This document shows, piece after piece, positions 1-7,098 of a stretch of DNA of 56,276 nt (its first letter is position 1; each line of letters starts with the position of its first letter). Origin of the DNA: Eubacterium sp. GTDB taxonomy: Bacteria > Bacillota > Clostridia > Oscillospirales > Acutalibacteraceae. The stretch lies in contig JAFSTE010000002.1 in the NCBI GenBank assembly GCA_017450645.1, forward strand, positions 1 to 56,276. The letters run 5' to 3'. The position numbers and the translations under genes are program-made. Under the pieces are notes generated by a model. It was not told where the DNA came from. It saw only the letters and a list, made by a program, of their open reading frames with translations, and did not search any database.

Positions 1-32
1 ATAACCAAGGCGCCAGCCTTGGTTATTATTTA
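1..32. terminator. Intrinsic terminator-like hairpin at window edge
   Basis: An 11-bp perfect inverted repeat (ATAACCAAGGC at 1-11, GCCTTGGTTAT at 16-26) with a 4-nt loop is followed by a T-rich stretch. It could end a transcript entering from the left. The gene it would serve lies outside the window. Confidence 0.6.
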
Positions 33-76
33 TGCCTTGTTCTTGCACAAAATCATTAAAAATGAGGTGCAAAGCA

Positions 77-185
77 GTTTAAATCGTCTGATTTTGTTCA
101 GATTGGTGATTATAAAATTGTTCGCATACTCGCGTATTCGGACGATTTTTAATCGCCAAGGTGGGCGAAAGCGGACGATTTAAAC
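77..185. repeat. Possible small palindromic element with 12-bp inverted ends
   Basis: GTTTAAATCGTC at 77-88 is repeated exactly, inverted, at 174-185. A partial internal copy (GGACGATTTTTAATCG) lies near 140-155. The segment has no credible ORF and lies between the terminator at 1-32 and the 3' end of the fumarase gene. It could be a MITE-like element or an RNA structure. No second copy was seen in this window. Confidence 0.35.
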
Positions 186-232
186 CTTGTTATCCTTTAA
201 TACAGGTGGGCAATTAACCACTCCTTTTTAAG

Positions 233-1609
233 TTATACCATATGTTCAGGCTTGAACACTTTGTCAAATTCTTCTTCGCTGAGGAAGCCGAGCGAGGTGC
301 AAGCCTCTTTCAGCGTTATGTTTTCGGCATAAGCTTTTTTTGCGGTTTTCGCCGCGTTTTCGTAACCGATATACGGGTTAAGCGCCGTAACGAGCATAAG
401 CGAATTATGCAGGTTATGGTGCATTTTCTTTCTGTCGGCAGTGATGCCGCAGGCGCAGTTTTTGTTAAACGAAGTCATAGCGTCCGCAAGCAGCCTTGAC
501 GACTGGATAAAATTATAGATTATAACGGGCATAAACACATTAAGCTCAAAATTACCCTGACTCGCGGCAAAGCCGACAGCCGCGTCGTTACCCATGACCT
601 GAACGGCAACCATAGTAACCGCCTCGCACTGAGTGGGGTTAACCTTGCCCGGCATAATCGACGAGCCCGGCTCGTTTTCGGGTATTTTAATCTCGCCGAG
701 TCCGAGACGCGGTCCGCTCGCAAGCCAGCGAATATCGTTAGCGATTTTCATTAAATCCGCCGCGAGCGCCTTAAGCGCACCGTGGGCAAAGACGATTTCG
801 TCCTTTGAGGTGAGGGCGTGGAACTTATTTGAAGCGGTTTTAAACTCTACGCCCGTAATCTCGCTTACAGCCTTAGCGACCTCGGTGTCAAAGCCTTCGG
901 GTGCGTTAAGCCCCGTGCCTACCGCCGTACCGCCGAGCGCAAGCTCCTTAAGCGCGGGAAGCGATGCTTCGATTAAGCTCCTGCACCTTTCAAGGCTTGC
1001 GCGCCAGCCGCTGATTTCCTGCGAGAACTCAATCGGCGTTGCGTCCTGTAAATGCGTCCTGCCGCTTTTAACAACGCCCGCGTTCTCCGCTTCAAGTCTT
1101 TTAAAGGTTTCAATCAGCCCGTCGAGCGCGGGAAATAGTTTGTTTTCAATTATCATCACCGCCGAGATGTGCATAGCAGTCGGGAAGGTGTCGTTTGAGC
1201 TCTGGCTCATATTAATATCGTCGTTCGGGTGGCAGAGCTTCTCCCCCGCGAGCGCGTTTGCGCGGTTAGCGATAACCTCGTTAGCGTTCATATTAGACTG
1301 AGTGCCCGAGCCCGTCTGCCACACAACGAGCGGAAAATGCTCAAAAAGCTCGCCGCTTATAACCTCGTCGCAGGCAGCAGAAATAAATTTAAGCTTTTTG
1401 TCGGTCATTTTTTCGGGCTTTAAGCGGTTGTTGGCAACAGCCGCCGCCTTTTTAAGTATGCCGAAGGCGTGCGTAATCTCGCGCGGCATTGTTTCGATGC
1501 CCTCGCCTATCTTAAAGTTATCCTTGCTGCGCTGAGTCTGAGCGCCCCAGTATTTATCACAAGGCACCTTAACCTCGCCCATCGAGTCGTGTTCAATGCG
1601 ATAGTCCAT
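233..1609 (-). CDS. fumC: Fumarate hydratase, class II
   Basis: Predicted to interconvert fumarate and L-malate in the cytoplasm as a homotetramer. The 458-residue length fits class II fumarases. Visible family signatures are GSGTQSNMNANE (about residues 100-111), HPNDDINMSQSSNDTFP (about 127-143) and the fumarase/aspartase signature GSSIMPGKVNP (about 317-327), whose Ser lies in the mobile catalytic loop. Aspartate ammonia-lyase is the main alternative, but the HPND(D/H)xNMSQSSNDTFP block favours fumarase. It is the last gene of a minus-strand run behind a GPH transporter, with a 54-bp gap holding a GGGCGGAT hairpin. ATG start at 1609. Confidence 0.93.
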   Translation of the reverse strand: MDYRIEHDSMGEVKVPCDKYWGAQTQRSKDNFKIGEGIETMPREITHAFGILKKAAAVANNRLKPEKMTDKKLKFISAACDEVISGELFEHFPLVVWQTGSGTQSNMNANEVIANRANALAGEKLCHPNDDINMSQSSNDTFPTAMHISAVMIIENKLFPALDGLIETFKRLEAENAGVVKSGRTHLQDATPIEFSQEISGWRASLERCRSLIEASLPALKELALGGTAVGTGLNAPEGFDTEVAKAVSEITGVEFKTASNKFHALTSKDEIVFAHGALKALAADLMKIANDIRWLASGPRLGLGEIKIPENEPGSSIMPGKVNPTQCEAVTMVAVQVMGNDAAVGFAASQGNFELNVFMPVIIYNFIQSSRLLADAMTSFNKNCACGITADRKKMHHNLHNSLMLVTALNPYIGYENAAKTAKKAYAENITLKEACTSLGFLSEEEFDKVFKPEHMV

Positions 1610-1629
1610 ATTAATCTCCTATATAACAA

Positions 1630-1650
1630 CGGGCGGATAAAATCCGCCCG
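1630..1650. repeat. GGGCGGAT/ATCCGCCC hairpin between transporter and fumC
   Basis: CGGGCGGAT (1630-1638), loop AAA, ATCCGCCCG (1642-1650) form a 9-bp perfect stem. On the minus strand it is followed only by a weak T-rich stretch, so it is a poor terminator. The same GGGCGGA core recurs near 43981, 45103 and 56235. Confidence 0.5.
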
Positions 1651-1663
1651 AATTAAATTATAA

Positions 1664-3100
1664 TTAATCAGTCGTTCTGCGCTCTGCAAGAGCTCTTGAA
1701 ATCTGAGCCTTCTTGTCGCCGACGATATCATATTTAAGCATCGGGATAATCGAAAGAAGTGCAAGGATACCCGGAAGCGCAGTGTATGCAAAGAAGATTA
1801 CATCCTTATTGCAGTTTGCGAAATCCTGTGCCTTAAGTGCGTCGTAGTAGCCCGAAGCACCTACGAATACAAGACCTACAGCCATACCGAGTGCAAGACA
1901 AACCTTAATCGTAAGGGTAAGGATTGAGTAGCAGGCGCCCTCGTTTCTCGTACCCGTTTCGTACTCATACGCGTCAACGCAGTCAGCGGTCATAATCATA
2001 GGCATAAGAGTTACCGCACCGAACTGCAGACCGATAAGGAAGAGCGACGCATAAAAGAGAATTGTAAGAACTATGTTCTTAGGATTAGCGAACCAGAAGT
2101 GACCTACTGCAAACGAGAAAATCGAAGCCGCAAAACCGTAAACCGAAAGCAGGATATACGCTCTCTTTTCGTTAAGCTTTTTAATAAGGAACGGGCAGAT
2201 TGCCATACTAATCATCGAGCCGATAGCGGTAACGATACCGAGTACAACAACGAGGTTCTGGCTACCGAGAATAATTGTAGCAGCCTGTACCTGAATACCC
2301 ATAGCCATCTGTCTTCCGAAGCCGAGGAAGTAAGAGATAATTACAAGCATAAACGGCTTATTCGACTTTAATGCGGCGAACATCTCTTTAAATCCGACGG
2401 TTTCGCTCGAAGCGTTTGTAACGCGCTCTTTATTTACAAGCGGGATAAGCGCAAACAGCGCGCAGCCGAAAATAGCGGTAAGTATGCCGACAAAAAGGAA
2501 TTCCGTTGCGTTCATCGGAGCGTCCTGCTTGCCCTTAAGTCCGATAACCTTTGAGCCCTCGGGCACGATAAGGCAAACAATCGGTACGATTACCGCGCAG
2601 GCGGAAAAGCCGATTTGCTTAGCAGTATTTGAGATGGATACAACATTAGTTCTCTCTGTCGGGTTAGGAGTAAGCGCCGCAGCGATACCCTGTGACGGAA
2701 CATCACCCATAGTCATAGCGATTGACCAGATAAGGCTGACAATGAAAATCCATACATAAAGTACAACATTATTAAACGGTACTTTTACGAAAATAATAAT
2801 CGTAGTAATAAGAAGCGGAGCAAGCGCGTAAACAATCATCGACTTGAATTTGCCGAGCTTGCTTTTTGAGCGGTCGATAAGGTTACCTACGACCGGGTCT
2901 GCCGCTGCAGATACGATTTTTGCAATAAGAATAAGTATCGCAACAACAATTACATTAGCGCCGAGAATAGAGCCGGAGAACTCCGCCTGATAGGTAAAGA
3001 GCAGTCCGACAATCGCCTGGAAGCCGAAAAGTCCGAGCGAATACGCAATAATTTCCTTAAGTTTAAGGTGTTTTTGTTTGGTGATATCAGTTTCAGCCAT
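1664..3100 (-). CDS. GPH-family (glycoside-pentoside-hexuronide) cation symporter
   Basis: A 478-residue polytopic membrane protein of the MFS-related GPH family, which couples sugar or glycoside import to H+ or Na+. Family-typical features are the AADPVVGNLIDRSKSKLGK loop (about residues 65-85) and the MIMTADCVDAYEYETGTRNEG stretch in the C-terminal half. About 12 hydrophobic segments are visible. The start at 3100 is chosen because an AAGGAGG site precedes it; a longer reading to 3160 has no such site. Its start overlaps the stop of the upstream methyltransferase by 8 bp, implying translational coupling. Substrate cannot be told. A second GPH transporter lies at 18341-19918. Confidence 0.85.
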   Translation of the reverse strand: MAETDITKQKHLKLKEIIAYSLGLFGFQAIVGLLFTYQAEFSGSILGANVIVVAILILIAKIVSAAADPVVGNLIDRSKSKLGKFKSMIVYALAPLLITTIIIFVKVPFNNVVLYVWIFIVSLIWSIAMTMGDVPSQGIAAALTPNPTERTNVVSISNTAKQIGFSACAVIVPIVCLIVPEGSKVIGLKGKQDAPMNATEFLFVGILTAIFGCALFALIPLVNKERVTNASSETVGFKEMFAALKSNKPFMLVIISYFLGFGRQMAMGIQVQAATIILGSQNLVVVLGIVTAIGSMISMAICPFLIKKLNEKRAYILLSVYGFAASIFSFAVGHFWFANPKNIVLTILFYASLFLIGLQFGAVTLMPMIMTADCVDAYEYETGTRNEGACYSILTLTIKVCLALGMAVGLVFVGASGYYDALKAQDFANCNKDVIFFAYTALPGILALLSIIPMLKYDIVGDKKAQISRALAERRTTD

Positions 3101-3785
3101 TGTTATCCTCCTTAACATTAGGTGTGTATATCCATTTGGAAAAGCCCTGAGGTACAACAAACGCGGGCAGACCGTGGTTTTTAAAGAGAACCATCCTTTT
3201 TTCCATAGTCCATCCGTCCCTGTTTCTCAGGTATCCTCCGCTTTGCTGGTCAACCCAGTAGTAAAGCCTTACGGGATGATTAATTTCACTTTCGAATTTA
3301 TTAATAAACTTTTTAAAAAACTCCGTTTCAAACGGACGGTGAAGATAAAGCACCGTAATGTCCGACAAGTCCTGCTTAAAAGCGTCGCCCGAGATAATCT
3401 CTATATTATCAAACTGCTCGGACCAGCTTTTGGCAATCTGTGCAACCTCGTCGTTAAGCTCAATCCCGCGCAGCTTACCCTTAAAGCCGAATTCCGCCGC
3501 CATATATGCGAGCACTCTGCCCTTGCCGCAGCCTACATCCGCGAAAATATCATCCTCACTAAAGCTTTCGCCGTCGAATATTTTTCTTAAGGTAAAATAC
3601 GGTGTGGACTCGCTGCCCGTAGCGCCCATATCCTCGCGGTGAGTAGAGGGCACATATCTTCCGAGCGAAATACCCACAAGCTTTTTATCGTGCATTATAT
3701 CAAACACATTGTTAATGCGCTTAATCTTTGAGTTAATGCGTTTTACGGGCTTGCTTTTCAGAAATTTAGCTCTTGCCTTATTCAT
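3093..3785 (-). CDS. Class I SAM-dependent methyltransferase, unknown substrate
   Basis: 230 residues. The SAM-binding motif I DVGCGKGRVLAYMA lies near residues 83-96, followed by an acidic residue in GIELND (motif II) and a later GDAF segment. The fold is therefore a Rossmann-type methyltransferase. The basic N-terminus (about the first 25 residues, Lys/Arg rich) is unusual and could contact a nucleic acid or membrane. It overlaps the upstream SDR gene by 1 bp (TGATG) and the downstream transporter by 8 bp, so the three are probably translated together. The substrate is not deducible. Confidence 0.75.
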   Translation of the reverse strand: MNKARAKFLKSKPVKRINSKIKRINNVFDIMHDKKLVGISLGRYVPSTHREDMGATGSESTPYFTLRKIFDGESFSEDDIFADVGCGKGRVLAYMAAEFGFKGKLRGIELNDEVAQIAKSWSEQFDNIEIISGDAFKQDLSDITVLYLHRPFETEFFKKFINKFESEINHPVRLYYWVDQQSGGYLRNRDGWTMEKRMVLFKNHGLPAFVVPQGFSKWIYTPNVKEDNNG

Positions 3786-4624
3786 CAGTCGTCAAAAACT
3801 TCCTTAAATATTTCGACATTAGCCATCTTCATAACAGAGCCGAACAGCATAGCGCCGTAAACCGGAATAACTCTGTTAAAACAAGACATCGCGTGCGCGT
3901 CAAAGCCGTGAATCTGCATAGGATACTTAAACTCAATTCCGCGCATAATCATTCTTACCATTCTGTCGCAGTCGGTAGAAATCATATCCATAGCCTTTTG
4001 GCCGCGGTCGGTGCTCTGTTCGCCCTGATTGCGGAATATATTAGTCTTAGTAAATCCGGGACATACGACGCTTACATACATCTTATCCTTAAACTCGAAC
4101 CTGAGCGCCTCGGTAAAGCTCTTAAGCGCCGATTTTGACGCCGAATAAATCGAGGTGCCCGGCAGCGTCATAAGCGCAGCGCACGAGTCGATATTAATAA
4201 TCGCAGGTGTGTCGGACTCTAAAAGAATAGGAAGCAAGCTCTTAGTAGAGTAAAGCGCGGAATAAAAGTTAATATTCATCGCCTGCTCAATCTCTTCATA
4301 AGAATATCTGTCAAATCTTTTAAACTTAGGCAGGATACCTGCGTTGTTAATAAGAATATCTACATTTGTGCCGTTTTCGCGAAGCTCGGCAGCAAAGTTT
4401 TCCCAGTTTTCGCGGCTTGAAACATCAAAGAGCTTATACGAAAACTTATCCTTATACTCGTCGCCGAGTTCTTCTACAAACTCAATCATCTTAGGCTCTG
4501 AGCGGGCAATGCCGATTACGGTACAGCCGTGCTTTTTAATTAAGGTCGCAGCAATACCTGCACCCATTCCGCCCGACGCGCCGGTAACAATCGCGGTTTT
4601 ACCGCTAAGCCAACACTTAGACAT
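3785..4624 (-). CDS. Short-chain dehydrogenase/reductase (SDR)
   Basis: 279 residues with the classical SDR layout: nucleotide-binding TGASGGMGAGIA near residues 14-25, NNAG near 92-95, a Ser upstream in the IDSCAAL stretch, and catalytic YSASK near 159-163. It would oxidise or reduce a hydroxyl/carbonyl group with NAD(P)(H). A hydrophobic C-terminal segment (PVYGAMLFGSVMKMA) could give membrane association. It is first in a minus-strand run and divergent from a TetR regulator. Start at 4624 has GGAGG about 10 nt upstream. Confidence 0.85.
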   Translation of the reverse strand: MSKCWLSGKTAIVTGASGGMGAGIAATLIKKHGCTVIGIARSEPKMIEFVEELGDEYKDKFSYKLFDVSSRENWENFAAELRENGTNVDILINNAGILPKFKRFDRYSYEEIEQAMNINFYSALYSTKSLLPILLESDTPAIINIDSCAALMTLPGTSIYSASKSALKSFTEALRFEFKDKMYVSVVCPGFTKTNIFRNQGEQSTDRGQKAMDMISTDCDRMVRMIMRGIEFKYPMQIHGFDAHAMSCFNRVIPVYGAMLFGSVMKMANVEIFKEVFDD

Positions 4625-4662
4625 CTAACCATTACCTCCGAGATTTTGTGTATTTCTATCTA

Positions 4663-4691
4663 ATTATACTATAAATCAGACATTATTACAA
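4663..4691 (-). promoter_or_regulatory. Sigma-A-type promoter for the SDR operon
   Basis: On the minus strand TTGTAA (4686-4691) and TATAAT (4663-4668) are separated by 17 bp, about 40 bp upstream of the SDR start. The shared 176-bp region with the TetR gene suggests that this is the regulated promoter. Confidence 0.55.
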
Positions 4692-4750
4692 TATTTTATT
4701 GCATAAAATTGGAATACTAAACAAAACTTAATAAATGTTAAAAGAAAAGA

Positions 4751-4779
4751 TTGATTATTGTATTTTTTTGTGTTATATT
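4751..4779 (+). promoter_or_regulatory. Sigma-A-type promoter for the TetR gene
   Basis: TTGATT (4751-4756), 17 bp, TATATT (4774-4779), about 20 bp before the TetR start codon. It is divergent from the SDR promoter. Confidence 0.45.
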
Positions 4780-4800
4780 ATAGAGCAATGGGGTGATTAA

Positions 4801-5331
4801 ATGGATAAAAGAATTGTCAAGACCAGATTAGCGGTATTCAACGCCGTATTTGATTTGGCTACCGAAAAGGAGCTCGATAAAATCACTGTTGTCGAGCTAT
4901 GTAATCGCGCAGGCATTAACAAAAGCACATTTTACCTTCATTACAGAAGCATTGACGACTGCTTCCAGCAGTGCTTCGACTACTTCGCAGGCAGAATTCT
5001 TGATTTAAGTAAGGGCATAAATTATGTTGATATGTCCGTAGCACCCGAGGCAACCGTTGCCGCTATCCTTGATGTAGTTGAGCAGAACATTAAGTATTTT
5101 GAGCGCTTTAAAAACAGCGTAATTTACGAATCGGCTATCAAATCACTTAAGGACACTTTTATTCAGTCAATTTGTAAAAGCAATAATATTAATGTTAACG
5201 ACAATTACCATGAGGTTGCAAAGGTTACCTTCCTCGTTGGCGGATGCGCCGATGTAATTATAAGGATGATGCCTAACTTCAACCGTGAGGAAATCGAAAA
5301 AATCATGGTTAATGTTATCAAAAGAAAATAA
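4801..5331 (+). CDS. TetR/AcrR-family transcriptional regulator
   Basis: 176 residues. The N-terminal helix-turn-helix reads KITVVELCNRAGINKSTFYLHY (about residues 25-46 in two overlapping parts), typical of TetR proteins. The C-terminal two thirds is a divergent ligand domain resembling the DhaS-like C-terminal class. It is divergent from the SDR/methyltransferase/transporter run and probably represses it, with the transported or modified compound as candidate ligand. That is inference from position only. A second TetR protein of similar size is at 50808-51335. Confidence 0.85.
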   Translation: MDKRIVKTRLAVFNAVFDLATEKELDKITVVELCNRAGINKSTFYLHYRSIDDCFQQCFDYFAGRILDLSKGINYVDMSVAPEATVAAILDVVEQNIKYFERFKNSVIYESAIKSLKDTFIQSICKSNNINVNDNYHEVAKVTFLVGGCADVIIRMMPNFNREEIEKIMVNVIKRK

Positions 5332-5340
5332 GGCAAATAA

Positions 5341-5370
5341 AAAAACCGGTTCAAACGAACCGGTTTTTTT
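5341..5370. terminator. Bidirectional intrinsic terminator
   Basis: CCGGTTC (5346-5352), loop AAAC, GAACCGG (5357-5363), flanked by A-tract and T-tract so it works in both directions. It separates the converging TetR gene and the thioredoxin operon. Confidence 0.85.
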
Positions 5371-5377
5371 CTTTTTA

Positions 5378-5683
5378 TCAGCTAAGCGCTGCAACAATAT
5401 TTTCTTTTGGCGTAACGCCGATAAAGGTTTCGGCAACCTCGCCGTTTTTAATAACGAGGATTGTCGGGATTGACATAATCTCAAACCTTGCGGCAAGCTC
5501 GTCATTTTCGTCAACATCGACCTTACCTACAACGATATCGTCCATCTCCTCAGCAATTTCGTCAACAATAGGCGACATCATTTTGCAGGGTCCGCACCAA
5601 ACTGCAAAAAAGTCGATTAAACAGGTTTTTCCGGAATTCATAACCTCGGCGTCAAAATTAGCTTCGTTAATTTCTTTAATCAT
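5378..5683 (-). CDS. trxA: Thioredoxin
   Basis: 101 residues, the normal thioredoxin length. The redox motif WCGPCKMM is near residues 29-36, with the conserved cis-Pro segment MSIPTILV near 70-77. It would reduce disulfides of target proteins, here most likely the peroxidase two genes upstream. It follows the reductase gene with a 1-bp gap and ends at a bidirectional terminator. Confidence 0.93.
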   Translation of the reverse strand: MIKEINEANFDAEVMNSGKTCLIDFFAVWCGPCKMMSPIVDEIAEEMDDIVVGKVDVDENDELAARFEIMSIPTILVIKNGEVAETFIGVTPKENIVAALS

Positions 5684-5684
5684 A

Positions 5685-6557
5685 TTAATTCTCCAAACTT
5701 TTTAAATATTTTACTGCAGACAGCCCTGCTTTTGCGCCGTCGCAAACAGCTTTACTGACCTGTAAAAGTCCGCCGTTAACATCGCCGCAGGCAAAAACGG
5801 ACGGTATATTAGTTTTCATATCCTCGTCGGTCTTAATGCTGTCGCCGTCGAGCGCGACGCCGAGCTTTTTAGCAAAATCAGCTCCGCCCGCTGTTCCGAG
5901 CGCAACGAAAAGTCCGTCGATTTCAAGCTCGCTGCCGTCGTCAAAAGCTACCCTGTTCACCTTAGCTTCGCCGCGGATTGCAGCTATCTTTTTAGTGATT
6001 ACCTCGTAGCTGTCGGTTTCGGGAGCGGGGAGCGAGTCGGTAAGGATATACACCTTGTTTACAATATTTACAAGGTCGCCCGCTTCGCTGAGTGCATAAT
6101 CGCCGTTACCGAGGACTGCAACAGTTTTCTTTCTGTAAAAGAAGCCGTCGCAAATAGCGCAATAGCTGACGCCCTTGCCCTCAAACTCTGCTACGCCCTC
6201 AATATTGGGGCGTATTTTTTTATTACCCGTAGCGAGTATAAGCGTCTTACCCTCAAAAACAGCGTCTGCGGTTTTGACCTCGTAGCTGAGCGTCGCGGTC
6301 ATAGCGATATGCAGCACCTCGGCATTGATAACCTCGCAGCCGATAGCCTTAGCCTGGTTTATACCGTTTTGGTAAAGCTCCTTGCCGCCGATACCGCCCT
6401 CAAAGCCGTAGTAGTTGTCAATTTTATGCGCCTTTTCGAGCTGTGACTCGCCGTAGTACAGCACAAGCACGCTCTTGTTAGCGCGCTTTGCATACAGCGC
6501 AGCCGACACGCCCGCGGGACCCGCGCCGATAATTATAACATCATACATTTTATCCAT
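5685..6557 (-). CDS. Thioredoxin-reductase-like flavoprotein, possibly ferredoxin-linked
   Basis: 290 residues, somewhat shorter than usual NADPH thioredoxin reductases. The N-terminal FAD site is GAGPAGVSAALYA (about 12-24), the redox-active pair is CAICDGFFYR (about 132-141), and the C-terminal FAD motif is ACGDVNGGLLQ. The second dinucleotide site reads VLGNGDYALSEAGDL (about 147-161) instead of the GGGDSAxEEA pattern, and the basic HRRxxxR stretch expected for NADPH is replaced by YILTDS. These changes resemble ferredoxin-dependent flavin thioredoxin reductases of clostridia. It overlaps the peroxidase gene by 1 bp and precedes trxA. Confidence 0.85.
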   Translation of the reverse strand: MDKMYDVIIIGAGPAGVSAALYAKRANKSVLVLYYGESQLEKAHKIDNYYGFEGGIGGKELYQNGINQAKAIGCEVINAEVLHIAMTATLSYEVKTADAVFEGKTLILATGNKKIRPNIEGVAEFEGKGVSYCAICDGFFYRKKTVAVLGNGDYALSEAGDLVNIVNKVYILTDSLPAPETDSYEVITKKIAAIRGEAKVNRVAFDDGSELEIDGLFVALGTAGGADFAKKLGVALDGDSIKTDEDMKTNIPSVFACGDVNGGLLQVSKAVCDGAKAGLSAVKYLKSLEN

Positions 6558-7021
6558 TATAAAATCGCTTCAATCTTAGCTTCGATTTCTTCGGGAGTTA
6601 CCTTAGAGCCGAAGCGCTCAACGATATTACCCTCGCGGTCAATAAGGAATTTAGTAAAGTTCCAGCCAATTTTTGCGCCGCCCGTTTCTTCTACAAGATA
6701 CTTATAGAGCGGGGTTGCGTCCTTGCCGTTAACCTTAATCTTTTTAAAACGCGGGAAGGTTGTGCCGAATTTAAGCGAACATACCTTGTTAATGCCCTCG
6801 TCGCTCTCTCTTGCCTGAAATGCAAACTGGTTGCACGGGAAGTCGAGCACCTCAAAGCCGCGCTCCTTAAACTTTTTATAAAGCGCTTCAAGTCCGTTGT
6901 ATTGAGGGGTGAAGCCGCAATGAGTAGCAGTGTTTACAATAAGAAGCACCTTGCCTCTGTACTGTTCAAGAGCAATCTCTTCGCCCTTCTGACCCGTTAC
7001 TGTAAAATCAAATACGTTCAT
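6557..7021 (-). CDS. Glutathione-peroxidase-family thiol peroxidase (Cys type)
   Basis: 154 residues. The peroxidatic motif is NTATHCGFTPQY with Cys rather than selenocysteine, followed by the family blocks DFPCNQFAFQ (Gln of the catalytic tetrad) and WNFTKFLID (Trp and Asn). Bacterial Cys forms of this family are usually reduced by thioredoxin, which agrees with the linked reductase and thioredoxin genes. Start at 7021 is set by GGAGGT upstream; the longer reading to 7084 adds an unrelated hydrophobic peptide. First gene of a three-gene operon. Confidence 0.9.
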   Translation of the reverse strand: MNVFDFTVTGQKGEEIALEQYRGKVLLIVNTATHCGFTPQYNGLEALYKKFKERGFEVLDFPCNQFAFQARESDEGINKVCSLKFGTTFPRFKKIKVNGKDATPLYKYLVEETGGAKIGWNFTKFLIDREGNIVERFGSKVTPEEIEAKIEAIL

Positions 7022-7098
7022 ATCGTACCTCCGTATTAATTTTTTATACAAACATATTATAAAGATATAAATTTTATTTGTCAATAGTTTGTCAAGCT

